This document shows, piece by piece, positions 1 to 6,350 of a DNA stretch of 6,853 nt. The DNA is from Planctomycetales bacterium. Lineage in GTDB: Bacteria; Planctomycetota; Phycisphaerae; SM23-33. The translations under genes and the position numbers were made by a program. Each line of letters begins with the position of its first letter. Within the stretch, counting starts at the first letter, position 1. The notes under the pieces were generated by a model, which did not search any database, was not told the origin of the DNA, and worked only from the letters and a program-made list of their open reading frames with translations. The DNA lies in the NCBI GenBank assembly GCA_030631125.1, contig DAOVLS010000124.1:1-6853 (forward strand), given 5' to 3'.

Positions 1-1
1 C

Positions 2-1255
2 GCTCAAATCCGCGAATCCGCCTCCAAAATCCTCGCCGGTATGGGTCTTTCGGAGGCAGGGGAAATAACGCTCGACCAGGTTCGCCGGGCCAAGGCGACC
101 GCCGAAAGCAGGCCTGTTTCCGAGGCGGGCGTTGTTCTGCCCGAAGCGGCTGATGACGACGAAATCCGGCGGTTTATATCCGACATCATCGCCACTGTCG
201 GCGGGGCCGACCATCCTGCCGGAAAACAAGGCGCAGGCCGAAAGCAATTGGGCAAATTCCTCGCACAGGCCAAGACATGCCTTGGCGGAAACGAAATCGC
301 CGAAAGCCAGGACGAATCGCCCGTCATGCCGCTCGGTGCCGAAAATTTGAATAAATATCTGGATGTGAGGTTTCGTAACGGCGTCAAGTTACTGATTGCC
401 CGGAGCGCCGAAACCGCCGCTGCGATGAATGATATCCGCCGGGTCGAGAAATTAATCCTTTATCAAACTCACCTGCTGACGCTGGCGAATAATTTCGTCA
501 GTTTTCCGCACCTTTACGATCCCGCCAGCCGGGCGGCCTTTGAGATGGGTACGCTGGTGATGGACGGTCGGCGGTTCAATTTCTCGGTAAAGGTCGCCGA
601 CCGCGCCGCTCACGGCAAAATCGCCCGAACGGGAAATATGTTCGTTCTTTACGCCGAGATCGCCCCAGGCGGCGGGGAAAAATACGAAATCGCAACTTCC
701 GTTACTTCCGTCGGGAAGGGCAACCTGTGCGTGGGCAAGCGCGGCGTATTTGAAGATGTTGCGGGGCGCGAATCGGACGCTCGAATCGTCGAGATTATCG
801 AGAACCCGATAAGTCTCGGCGAGGCGATTGTCTCACCGTTCCAGCGGCTTGGGCGGGCGCTGACGGGAAAGATTGAGGCGATGACAACTTCTGCCGAGAA
901 GAAACTCGATTCGGCTGTCGTACAGACCAAGACCCCTGCCGCTGCCGCCGGTCCCAACAAAGGCCTGATGGCCGGCGGGCTGCTCGTTGGCGGAAGCGTA
1001 GCGATTGCCGCCCTCGGCTCGGCGTTCGCCTACATCTCCAAAACACTTGCCAGTATCGAACCATGGAAGATTTTCCTGGGTATCGCCATTGCGATTCTTG
1101 CCGTCATGCTTCCGACGATTATTGTGGCGATACTTAAGTTGCGCCGGCGTGATTTAAGTGCAATTCTCGAAGGGGCCGGTTGGGCGATTAACGCGCGAAT
1201 GCGCCTCACCCGCCACCAAAGCCGATTCTTCACACAACGACCCCGATTACCGTAA
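2..1255 (+). CDS. Membrane protein of unknown function, two C-terminal TM helices (5' end outside window)
   Basis: The function is not recognised. The frame is open from the left edge. The first internal ATG (base 41) has no Shine-Dalgarno sequence before it, so the true start is probably upstream; residues below are counted from that ATG (404 aa). About 300 mostly soluble residues come first, with an Ala/Glu-rich N-terminal part. Two hydrophobic segments follow (about 309-333 and 344-365), separated by a short loop containing EPWK. After TM2 comes a basic stretch (KLRRRD, 366-371) and a tail of about 33 residues containing GWAINARMRL. The positive charge after TM2 suggests a cytoplasmic C-terminus. 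The middle region (VGKRGVFEDVAGRESDA, then ENPISL) together with the tail resembles uncharacterised proteins I associate with Planctomycetota; that is memory, not a search. The stop TAA is followed 11 bases later by a strong hairpin, so the transcript probably ends there. No catalytic motif is visible. Confidence 0.75.
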   Translation, partial: AQIRESASKILAGMGLSEAGEITLDQVRRAKATAESRPVSEAGVVLPEAADDDEIRRFISDIIATVGGADHPAGKQGAGRKQLGKFLAQAKTCLGGNEIAESQDESPVMPLGAENLNKYLDVRFRNGVKLLIARSAETAAAMNDIRRVEKLILYQTHLLTLANNFVSFPHLYDPASRAAFEMGTLVMDGRRFNFSVKVADRAAHGKIARTGNMFVLYAEIAPGGGEKYEIATSVTSVGKGNLCVGKRGVFEDVAGRESDARIVEIIENPISLGEAIVSPFQRLGRALTGKIEAMTTSAEKKLDSAVVQTKTPAAAAGPNKGLMAGGLLVGGSVAIAALGSAFAYISKTLASIEPWKIFLGIAIAILAVMLPTIIVAILKLRRRDLSAILEGAGWAINARMRLTRHQSRFFTQRPRLP

Positions 1256-1266
1256 GAAATATAGGA

Positions 1267-1316
1267 AACACCGAGTCTCTTCCATGCCTCGCTGAAGCGA
1301 GGCATGGTTCGGTGTT
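1267..1316 (+). terminator. Long two-part hairpin with T-rich tail after the first gene
   Basis: An inner perfect 11-bp stem (CCATGCCTCGC, 1282-1292, with GCGAGGCATGG, 1297-1307) closes a TGAA tetraloop. An outer 8-bp stem (AACACCGA, 1267-1274, with TCGGTGTT, 1309-1316) encloses it, leaving an asymmetric internal loop (7 bases left, 1 right). There is no T-run directly after the stem, but bases 1332-1370 hold several runs of 5-6 T. It starts 11 bases after the stop codon of the first gene and precedes the promoter of the next one, so a transcription terminator is the simplest reading. The missing immediate U-tract makes a processing or stability hairpin possible. Confidence 0.6.
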
Positions 1317-1368
1317 CACCGGACATACTGCATATTTTTCGGTTTTTTCCTCATTTTTCGCGTTATTT

Positions 1369-1398
1369 TTGAGTTTGCAGGAGAACTCGAGGTATAAT
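1369..1398 (+). promoter_or_regulatory. Sigma70-type promoter for the ABC exporter
   Basis: A perfect -10 box TATAAT lies at 1393-1398. A weak -35 (TTGAGT, 1369-1374, matching the first four bases of TTGACA) sits 18 bases upstream. Transcription would start near base 1405, giving a leader of about 23 bases that carries the ribosome binding site at 1411-1417. The position, after a hairpin and directly before a gene with strong translation signals, supports it. The -35 is the weaker element of the call. Confidence 0.55.
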
Positions 1399-1427
1399 AG
1401 GCCGCTTCGAAAGGAGGCGCAGCCGAA

Positions 1428-3215
1428 ATGGGCGCCCGAAAAAGAAGCGTGCTGCTTCGCTATCTGATCTACGCCAAGCCATACCGCTGGACAATCGCGC
1501 TGGTGATCGCTGCAGGGATTGCCAAGTTCACGATCCCACTTGTCCCGGCCTACGTTATCCGGTTAATCGTAGATAAGATCATTCACAACGCCGACGGTCT
1601 GTCTGCGACGGCGAGGCAGGGAATGCTTTGGTGGTTGGGGGCGGGTCTGGCCGGTTCCGCTGTAGTGGGGACAATAGCAATGTATCTGCGTGGTATGGCC
1701 ACTGTAAAGGTGGCTTCGGCGATGGTCTTCGACCTCCGCCGGGACCTGTGGAAGCATCTCCAGCGGCTTAGCCTTGGTTTTCACCAGTCCCGCCCGACCG
1801 GATCGCTGCTTTCCCGTCTAATGAGCGACATCGGCGTCTCGCAGCAGATGATTAACGGCGGCATACTCAACGTCTGCATCGACGCCGTCAGCGGTACGGT
1901 GGCGCTGGCGGTGCTGCTGTCGATCAGTTGGAAACTGACGCTGCTGGTGCTGGCGGTGCTTCCGGTGTACGCCTTCCTGTATCGCAGGATTAATCCGCGC
2001 ATCCGCCGGGCGAGCCACGCCGTACAGGAGCAGACCTCTGTGATGAGCGGAACGGCGGTGGAGCGATTGGCCGGTATCGCGGTCGTTCAGACCTTCGCCC
2101 AGGAACCGTCCGAGTCGCGGAATTTCTCTGCCCAGGCTGCTGAACTGAAAGGTCGGAGCGTCTATCGCGGGCGGCTCAACCACACCCTCAGCGCCGCCAG
2201 TGAATTCCTGGTCGAGATCGCCGCGGTGCTGGTGTGGGTCGTCGGGGCCTTTCTGGCAATTGGCGGAACGATGTCGGCCGGGCAGGTGGTCCAGTTCACG
2301 GCAGTGGCGGCCCTTCTATACCTGCCGATCCGCCGCCTCAGTCAGATTAATGTCGTCTATCAAAACTCGATGGCCGCCATCGAACGCGTCTTTGCCATCT
2401 TCAACATCGTGCCCGAAGTTCGCAATCGCCGAAACGTACTCGACCGCGCCCCCGGCCTGGGCGGAATCAAATTTGAGAAAGTGGACTTCAGCTATGACAG
2501 CGGTCCGACGGTCCTGAAGGATCTGTCCTTCAGTATTCGTCCCGGCGAGCGGGTGGCGATTGTCGGCGAAAGCGGCGCCGGCAAGAGCACCCTGGTTACG
2601 CTGATTCCACGCTTGTATGACGTTACCGAAGGGGCAATTTTAATCGACGGCATTGACGTGAGGGATTATCGCCTGCGCCGGCTGCGACGGAGCATCGGCA
2701 TCGTCTTGCAGGATACGATCCTGTTTTCCGGTACGGTCCGCGAGAATCTCCGATACGGACGGAAAAACGCCATCAAGGCCGAAATCATCGAGGCCGCCAA
2801 GGACGCCAACGCCCACGAATTCATTATGAACCTGTCCAACGGGTACGAGACAGTCATCGGCGAACGGGGGTTGACACTTTCCGGCGGGCAGCGACAGCGA
2901 ATCTCACTCGCGAGGACAATCCTTCAGAACCCGCGCATCCTTATCCTGGACGAAGCCACCAGCAGCCTCGACAGCGAGAGCGAGAACCTTATCAATGAAG
3001 CCCTGGAGCGCGCCCAGGTCGGCAGAACGTGCCTGATCATCGCACACCGGCTCTCGACCGTCGTCGGGGCGGACCGGATACTCGTTTTCCGGCAAGGTCG
3101 GCTTGTCGAAGAAGGCGCGCACACCGAACTACTGGCAGCGGGCAGATACTACCGATACCTTTTCGAACAGCAGTTCAGACCGCTCCAGGAACTCATGGAG
3201 CAAAACCGGGAATAA
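1428..3215 (+). CDS. MsbA-type ABC exporter half-transporter (TMD-NBD fusion)
   Basis: This 595-residue protein has the length and order of a bacterial ABC exporter half-transporter: an N-terminal membrane domain (about 18-310, hydrophobic segments consistent with six helices) fused to a nucleotide-binding domain (about 345-580). The ATPase motifs are complete: Walker A GESGAGKST at 380-388, Q-loop Gln428, signature LSGGQ at 484-488, Walker B ILILDE ending in Asp508 and catalytic Glu509, D-loop SSLD, and switch His540 in IIAHRLST. It should work as a homodimer, or as a heterodimer with a partner not seen here, in the inner membrane, using ATP to move a substrate outward. Lipid A/lipid flippases, peptide exporters and drug exporters share this architecture, so the substrate cannot be assigned. 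The start is set by AAGGAGG (1411-1417), 10 bases before the ATG. The stop lies 20 bases before the downstream lipoprotein gene, suggesting cotranscription. Confidence 0.93.
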   Translation: MGARKRSVLLRYLIYAKPYRWTIALVIAAGIAKFTIPLVPAYVIRLIVDKIIHNADGLSATARQGMLWWLGAGLAGSAVVGTIAMYLRGMATVKVASAMVFDLRRDLWKHLQRLSLGFHQSRPTGSLLSRLMSDIGVSQQMINGGILNVCIDAVSGTVALAVLLSISWKLTLLVLAVLPVYAFLYRRINPRIRRASHAVQEQTSVMSGTAVERLAGIAVVQTFAQEPSESRNFSAQAAELKGRSVYRGRLNHTLSAASEFLVEIAAVLVWVVGAFLAIGGTMSAGQVVQFTAVAALLYLPIRRLSQINVVYQNSMAAIERVFAIFNIVPEVRNRRNVLDRAPGLGGIKFEKVDFSYDSGPTVLKDLSFSIRPGERVAIVGESGAGKSTLVTLIPRLYDVTEGAILIDGIDVRDYRLRRLRRSIGIVLQDTILFSGTVRENLRYGRKNAIKAEIIEAAKDANAHEFIMNLSNGYETVIGERGLTLSGGQRQRISLARTILQNPRILILDEATSSLDSESENLINEALERAQVGRTCLIIAHRLSTVVGADRILVFRQGRLVEEGAHTELLAAGRYYRYLFEQQFRPLQELMEQNRE

Positions 3216-3223
3216 TGATAAGC

Positions 3224-3227
3224 GGAG
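3224..3227 (+). promoter_or_regulatory. Ribosome binding site deciding the start of the glycosidase-like gene
   Basis: GGAG lies 8 bases before the ATG at 3236. This favours that ATG over the in-frame ATG at 3215, which overlaps the exporter stop codon (TAATG) but lacks a well-spaced Shine-Dalgarno sequence. Starting at 3236 also puts Arg at position 2, directly before the hydrophobic core, as expected of a signal peptide; the longer form would add seven residues including two Glu. Confidence 0.6.
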
Positions 3228-3235
3228 AAACAGAG

Positions 3236-4681
3236 ATGAGAAATTTTATACTGATATTGATCTCGATACCATGCTTGGGTACCGCTGCCACTCTTGTTCA
3301 GGGATGCAATCATATCGAATCAAAAAAAACTATGAAAGAAAATGTACCGAGACAGGAGGCATCTCTTTCAGTTGAAATAGATACGGGGGATGTCATTTGC
3401 AGGCGGTTTCTGGGATTCGGCGCGGAGTGGGACTCTCGTGGCTATCTGAAATCCGGCATCACGAAAAAGGATTTCGCCACCATACGGAGACGCGTCGAGT
3501 GGATGCGCCTACCGGTAGCCCGAATCATGATGCAATGCAAGTGGTGCTACAAAGGGGGCGGGGAGTTCAACTGGCACTCCGAGGAGATGAAATCGCTCTA
3601 TCGGCACCTTGACGTTTGCCAAAGATTGGGAACGACAGTGTTTTTGGCTGATTGGGGCTGTGAACCCAAATGGTTGCAGTGTCCTGACGTAAAATCGGTC
3701 AATGATCCAAAGTATGCCCAGATCATCGGGTCTTACATGGATTACCTTTTGAATCGTAAAGGATATACCTGCATCAAGTATTTCATCATGGTTAACGAGC
3801 CCAATTATGAGGTCAAAGATTGGAGCCGTTGGAAAAAAGGTGTTGAAAATCTGTTTTCAGAATTCAAGGAACGAGGATTGGAAAAGAAGGTGAAGATTGC
3901 GGGGGCGGATCACTCAAATGCAGATAATTGGCACAAAAACGCAGTAGACCAACTTCATGACATACTCGGATCCTACGACATTCACAGATACGCAAAAGAT
4001 CGCAATGTACGCGTTGGTAAATTGGAGGATTATTTCCAAAAGTCATGGTCTTACGCGCTAAAACACGATAAGAAAGCCTCTTTGAAACCCTTTGTGGTTG
4101 GAGAAGCTGGATTGAACGACTATGCCCAGCACCCGAGAGGTAATCAGAAAATCGATTCGATCTATTACGGGATTTTCATGGCGGATTATGCAGTTCAAGC
4201 GGTGAACGCCGGCTCTTGGGCGGTGATAGCATGGATGTTGGATGACAATTCTCATGCCGGATTCTATTGGGGCATGTGGAAAAACAAAGATAAAGATTTG
4301 GAATTAAGGCCTTGGTTCTATCCGTGGTCGCTTTTATGCCGCTATTTCCCGCCCGAATCAAGTATCGTACGGACTAAAATAACCTCAAAAGAGGTGCGGG
4401 TATTGGCAGCCTATTGCAACCATGAGGGCGGATCGGATAAGCGATCCTGGTCTTTCTGCCTTGTTAATCGATCTGAAAAACCGAGAACGATTCGATTGCA
4501 TTTGACAAAGGGTTCACGGTTCAAGATGAAGCGATACGTCTACAGCGAGGCATCGGCAAAAAAGGACGCCAATGGTTTCCCCGTACCACTTGATTACCAC
4601 GAGTATGATTTGGGTGCCGGAGCAGACGTTCTCTGCGAAAGGAAAAGCGTTGTAATCCTGACTTCCTTGAAATTGAGGTAA
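3236..4681 (+). CDS. Predicted lipoprotein, clan GH-A glycoside hydrolase-like (TIM barrel)
   Basis: The 481-residue protein starts with a signal peptide (MRN, then a hydrophobic stretch to about residue 21) ending in VQGC, a slightly atypical lipobox, so Cys24 would be lipidated and the enzyme tethered to a membrane. The catalytic part begins near GFGAEWDS (60-67), a motif typical of clan GH-A barrels. Candidate catalytic residues are present: acid/base Glu188 in VNEPN (end of strand 4) and nucleophile Glu290 in VVGEAG (end of strand 7), with His250 in YDIHRY between them and Trp333 in AVIAWM near strand 8. Spacing of about 100 residues between the two Glu fits the clan. Residues from about 375 look like the C-terminal beta-sandwich found in GH30/GH39-like enzymes. 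It should be a retaining glycosidase acting on an envelope or extracellular glycan; family and substrate are unresolved (GH5, GH30, GH39 or unclassified). The gene is visibly AT-richer and richer in AAA/GAT/ATT codons than its neighbours, suggesting later acquisition. Confidence 0.8.
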   Translation: MRNFILILISIPCLGTAATLVQGCNHIESKKTMKENVPRQEASLSVEIDTGDVICRRFLGFGAEWDSRGYLKSGITKKDFATIRRRVEWMRLPVARIMMQCKWCYKGGGEFNWHSEEMKSLYRHLDVCQRLGTTVFLADWGCEPKWLQCPDVKSVNDPKYAQIIGSYMDYLLNRKGYTCIKYFIMVNEPNYEVKDWSRWKKGVENLFSEFKERGLEKKVKIAGADHSNADNWHKNAVDQLHDILGSYDIHRYAKDRNVRVGKLEDYFQKSWSYALKHDKKASLKPFVVGEAGLNDYAQHPRGNQKIDSIYYGIFMADYAVQAVNAGSWAVIAWMLDDNSHAGFYWGMWKNKDKDLELRPWFYPWSLLCRYFPPESSIVRTKITSKEVRVLAAYCNHEGGSDKRSWSFCLVNRSEKPRTIRLHLTKGSRFKMKRYVYSEASAKKDANGFPVPLDYHEYDLGAGADVLCERKSVVILTSLKLR

Positions 4682-4731
4682 TAGGTAGGCAGACTACTGA
4701 TCCGTCTTGGCAAATACGCCCGTCAGTTGTA

Positions 4732-4756
4732 GTGCGAGTAACTTGTTTGCTCGCAC
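4732..4756. terminator. Hairpin in the convergent gap, possible terminator
   Basis: GTGCGAG (4732-4738) pairs perfectly with CTCGCAC (4750-4756). Inner T-G, A-T and A-T pairs extend the stem to 10 bp around a 5-base loop. It lies 50 bases after the stop of the plus-strand glycosidase-like gene and downstream of the minus-strand leuC stop. No T-run follows on either strand, so it is not a standard intrinsic terminator; a Rho-assisted or bidirectional role between convergent genes is an inference. Confidence 0.4.
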
Positions 4757-4784
4757 CATGGACACAACGGAACATCTGATTTAA

Positions 4785-4804
4785 CCGGTCAATTTGCTGA
4801 CTGG
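4785..4804. terminator. Second small hairpin in the convergent gap
   Basis: CCGGTCA (4785-4791) pairs with TGACTGG (4798-4804) around a 6-base loop, with one G-T pair when read as plus-strand RNA. It lies 23 bases beyond the leuC stop codon on the minus strand, where the stem is followed by TTAAAT, a poor U-tract. It could help end leuC transcription, but at this length it may be chance. Confidence 0.25.
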
Positions 4805-4827
4805 CTCCGGCTTACGGCTTCTTTTCG

Positions 4828-6174
4828 CTAAATGTATTCTCGCGGGTCGGTTATGTGTCCGGTCAGGGCCGATGCTGCTGCGGTCAGCGGGCTTGCCAAG
4901 TAGATTTGGGCTTCCTTATGCCCCATCCTGCCGGGGAAATTGCGGTTGGTCGTCGAGACGACCGTAATCGGCTCGTTCGCCCTGCCGAAGGTGTCCACCG
5001 GACCGCCAAGACACGCAGCACAACTGGCTGGGCCTATCTTACAGCCGGCGGCGGTGAAAATCTCCCGCAGGCTCGACCCGTCCAACTTGCAGCGGTCCAG
5101 GTCGGCATCGACTTCGGTAGTGGCAGGGACGATAAACGTTTCGACCTTAACTTGCTTACCGGCGAGGACGGTGGCGGCTGCGATAAAGTCCGTCGTCTTC
5201 CCGCCGGCGCATGAGCCGATGTATGACCGGTCAATTTTCACGTCGGACTTTTCGCGTGCTGTCGCCCCGTTTCCGGGCGAGTGCGGGCAGGCGACGGTCG
5301 GCTCGATTTTCGAGGCGTCCCATTCATAAACGGCTGCATATTCGGCGTCGGCGTCGGCATCGACGGTCTCGAAGGGTTTATCCGTCCGGCTTCGGACGTA
5401 TTCGAGCGTAACCTCGTCGGCGGGGATTATTCCGTTCTTTCCGCCGGCTTCGATGGCCATGTTGCAGATCGTCATCCGCTCGTCCATGTTCAGACTCATG
5501 ACGGCTGGTCCTGTGATTTCCATTGCCATATAGGTCGCGCCGTCGTGGCCGATATGTCCGATGATGTGCAGGATGAGGTCCTTGGCCATCAGGTACGGGG
5601 GCATTTCGCCGCTGAAGGTGAACTTCAGCGTCGGTGGAACCTTAAGCCAGAGTTTCCCGGTCCCCATCACGAAGGCTCCGTCGGTGCTGCCGATACCGGA
5701 GGCGAACTGCCCGAATGCGCCGTGCGTGCAGGTATGGCTGTCGGTGCCGAGCAGTACCTCACCGGGGCGGGTGTGGCCTTTCTGCGGGAGCGTTACGTGG
5801 CAGACGCCCATATAAGGTGTCTTGGTCGGGTCGTCGTACGGTTTGGGCATTCCCTTGAAACCCGGCGGGATGAAATCCGTGTCGTAGTAGTGCCGGATGC
5901 CCTTGGCTTTGACGAAGTCGCGCATAATGTCGATGTTGCGGTGGGCCTTGGGATCGGCGGTGAAGATGTAATGGTCGGGAATCATCACGACCTTATCGGC
6001 GTCCCAGACGGCTGCATCGGGACCGAAATGTTCCTCGAAAACGCCGATCATCTGCGGCGCGATAACGTCGTTGCTCATCAGCACGTCAACGTTGACCCAG
6101 ACGTTTTCGCCGGGTGAGACTTTATTCTTATCAGCGTGACTCGCGAGTATCTTTTCGGTGATTGTCATAGCCAT
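4828..6174 (-). CDS. leuC: 3-isopropylmalate dehydratase large subunit (LeuC)
   Basis: LeuC with LeuD interconverts 2-isopropylmalate and 3-isopropylmalate through 2-isopropylmaleate in cytoplasmic leucine biosynthesis, using a [4Fe-4S] cluster. The 448-residue protein covers the whole aconitase-type large subunit. The conserved GTDSHTCTHGAFG lies at 143-155. The three cluster ligands are Cys322 (IGSCAGGK) and Cys385/Cys388 (GPASCAACLGG). The C-terminal signature TTNRNFPGRMGHKEAQIYLASP is followed by LTAAASALTG. The GSCxGGK and NFPGRMGHKE forms are closer to the plant-type large subunit than to the E. coli GSCTNSR form. The start is supported by AAAAGGAA (6181-6188 on this strand), 6 bases before the ATG; a second ATG two codons later is possible. 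No leuD follows, since the next gene downstream is convergent. Homoaconitase or another aconitase-family activity is the main alternative, but the motifs fit isopropylmalate isomerase best. Confidence 0.9.
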   Translation of the reverse strand: MAMTITEKILASHADKNKVSPGENVWVNVDVLMSNDVIAPQMIGVFEEHFGPDAAVWDADKVVMIPDHYIFTADPKAHRNIDIMRDFVKAKGIRHYYDTDFIPPGFKGMPKPYDDPTKTPYMGVCHVTLPQKGHTRPGEVLLGTDSHTCTHGAFGQFASGIGSTDGAFVMGTGKLWLKVPPTLKFTFSGEMPPYLMAKDLILHIIGHIGHDGATYMAMEITGPAVMSLNMDERMTICNMAIEAGGKNGIIPADEVTLEYVRSRTDKPFETVDADADAEYAAVYEWDASKIEPTVACPHSPGNGATAREKSDVKIDRSYIGSCAGGKTTDFIAAATVLAGKQVKVETFIVPATTEVDADLDRCKLDGSSLREIFTAAGCKIGPASCAACLGGPVDTFGRANEPITVVSTTNRNFPGRMGHKEAQIYLASPLTAAASALTGHITDPREYI

Positions 6175-6203
6175 TGGAGATTCCTTTTGGATAAGACCCT
6201 GCC

Positions 6204-6209
6204 ATTATA
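6204..6209 (-). promoter_or_regulatory. -10 box of a probable leuC promoter
   Basis: Read on the minus strand this is a perfect TATAAT, with transcription expected near base 6197 and a leader of about 23 bases to the leuC ATG. No good -35 is found 16-18 bases upstream: that stretch falls inside the left arm of the GGGATTA palindrome (for example CCATAA at 6227-6232), and there is no TGn extension. The promoter is therefore either activator-dependent, weak, or altered by the repeat. Confidence 0.45.
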
Positions 6210-6216
6210 GAAGCAA

Positions 6217-6304
6217 AATAGCGGGATTATGGGGATTACGGGATTACAGGGATTTTAATTTATTTCAATCCTTATAATCCTGTAATCCCTGTAATTCTGC
6301 TATT
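6217..6304. repeat. GGGATTA-unit imperfect palindrome (38-bp arms, 12-base loop)
   Basis: The left arm 6217-6254 and right arm 6267-6304 are inverted copies separated by an AT-only spacer except for its last C. Across the 38 paired positions there are 31 Watson-Crick pairs, 6 G-T pairs and one C-A mismatch when read as plus-strand RNA. On the minus strand the six G-T pairs become A-C mismatches. Each arm is itself a run of degenerate 8-9 base units: GGGATTA at 6223, 6232, 6240 and GGGATTT at 6249, then TAATCC-type copies at 6275, 6283 and 6292. Both arms end in AATAGC/GCTATT. On the plus strand the right arm is followed, after 7 bases, by eight T (6312-6319), giving a terminator-like shape pointing away from leuC. 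It lies between two minus-strand genes, 8 bases from the leuC -10 box. It may be a member of a dispersed intergenic repeat family; copy number cannot be judged here. Confidence 0.8.
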
Positions 6305-6350
6305 CCGTCCGTTTTTTTTCAATTACTGTTCAATCTTTGTTGTAATCGAT

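Noticed and set aside
649..1064. Minus-strand open frames opposite the first gene
   Set aside because: They overlap each other and a long plus-strand frame with coherent membrane-protein character; compositions are typical of antisense reading.
2200..2517. Plus-strand 105-codon frame inside the exporter gene
   Set aside because: It is an out-of-frame shadow of the membrane/ATPase domain junction, rich in Arg, Ser and Trp, with no start signal of its own.
3215..3217. ATG overlapping the exporter stop (TAATG) as a translationally coupled start
   Set aside because: It is possible, but lacks a well-spaced ribosome binding site and adds acidic residues before the signal peptide; the ATG at 3236 fits better.
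3029..3235. Longer N-terminus for the glycosidase-like protein
   Set aside because: This stretch overlaps the end of the exporter (H-loop region and C-terminus) in another frame, reads as Arg/Thr/Pro-rich nonsense, and would bury the signal peptide inside the protein.
5281..6117. Plus-strand open frame of 278 codons opposite leuC
   Set aside because: It is antisense to a clearly real leuC with all family motifs. The product is rich in Val, Gly, His, Asp and Arg as expected from a GC-rich antisense frame, and no domain is recognisable.
6217..6304. CRISPR-like array from the repeated GGGATTA units
   Set aside because: Units are only 8-9 bases apart with no spacers of useful length, and the two halves are inverted, which is not CRISPR architecture.
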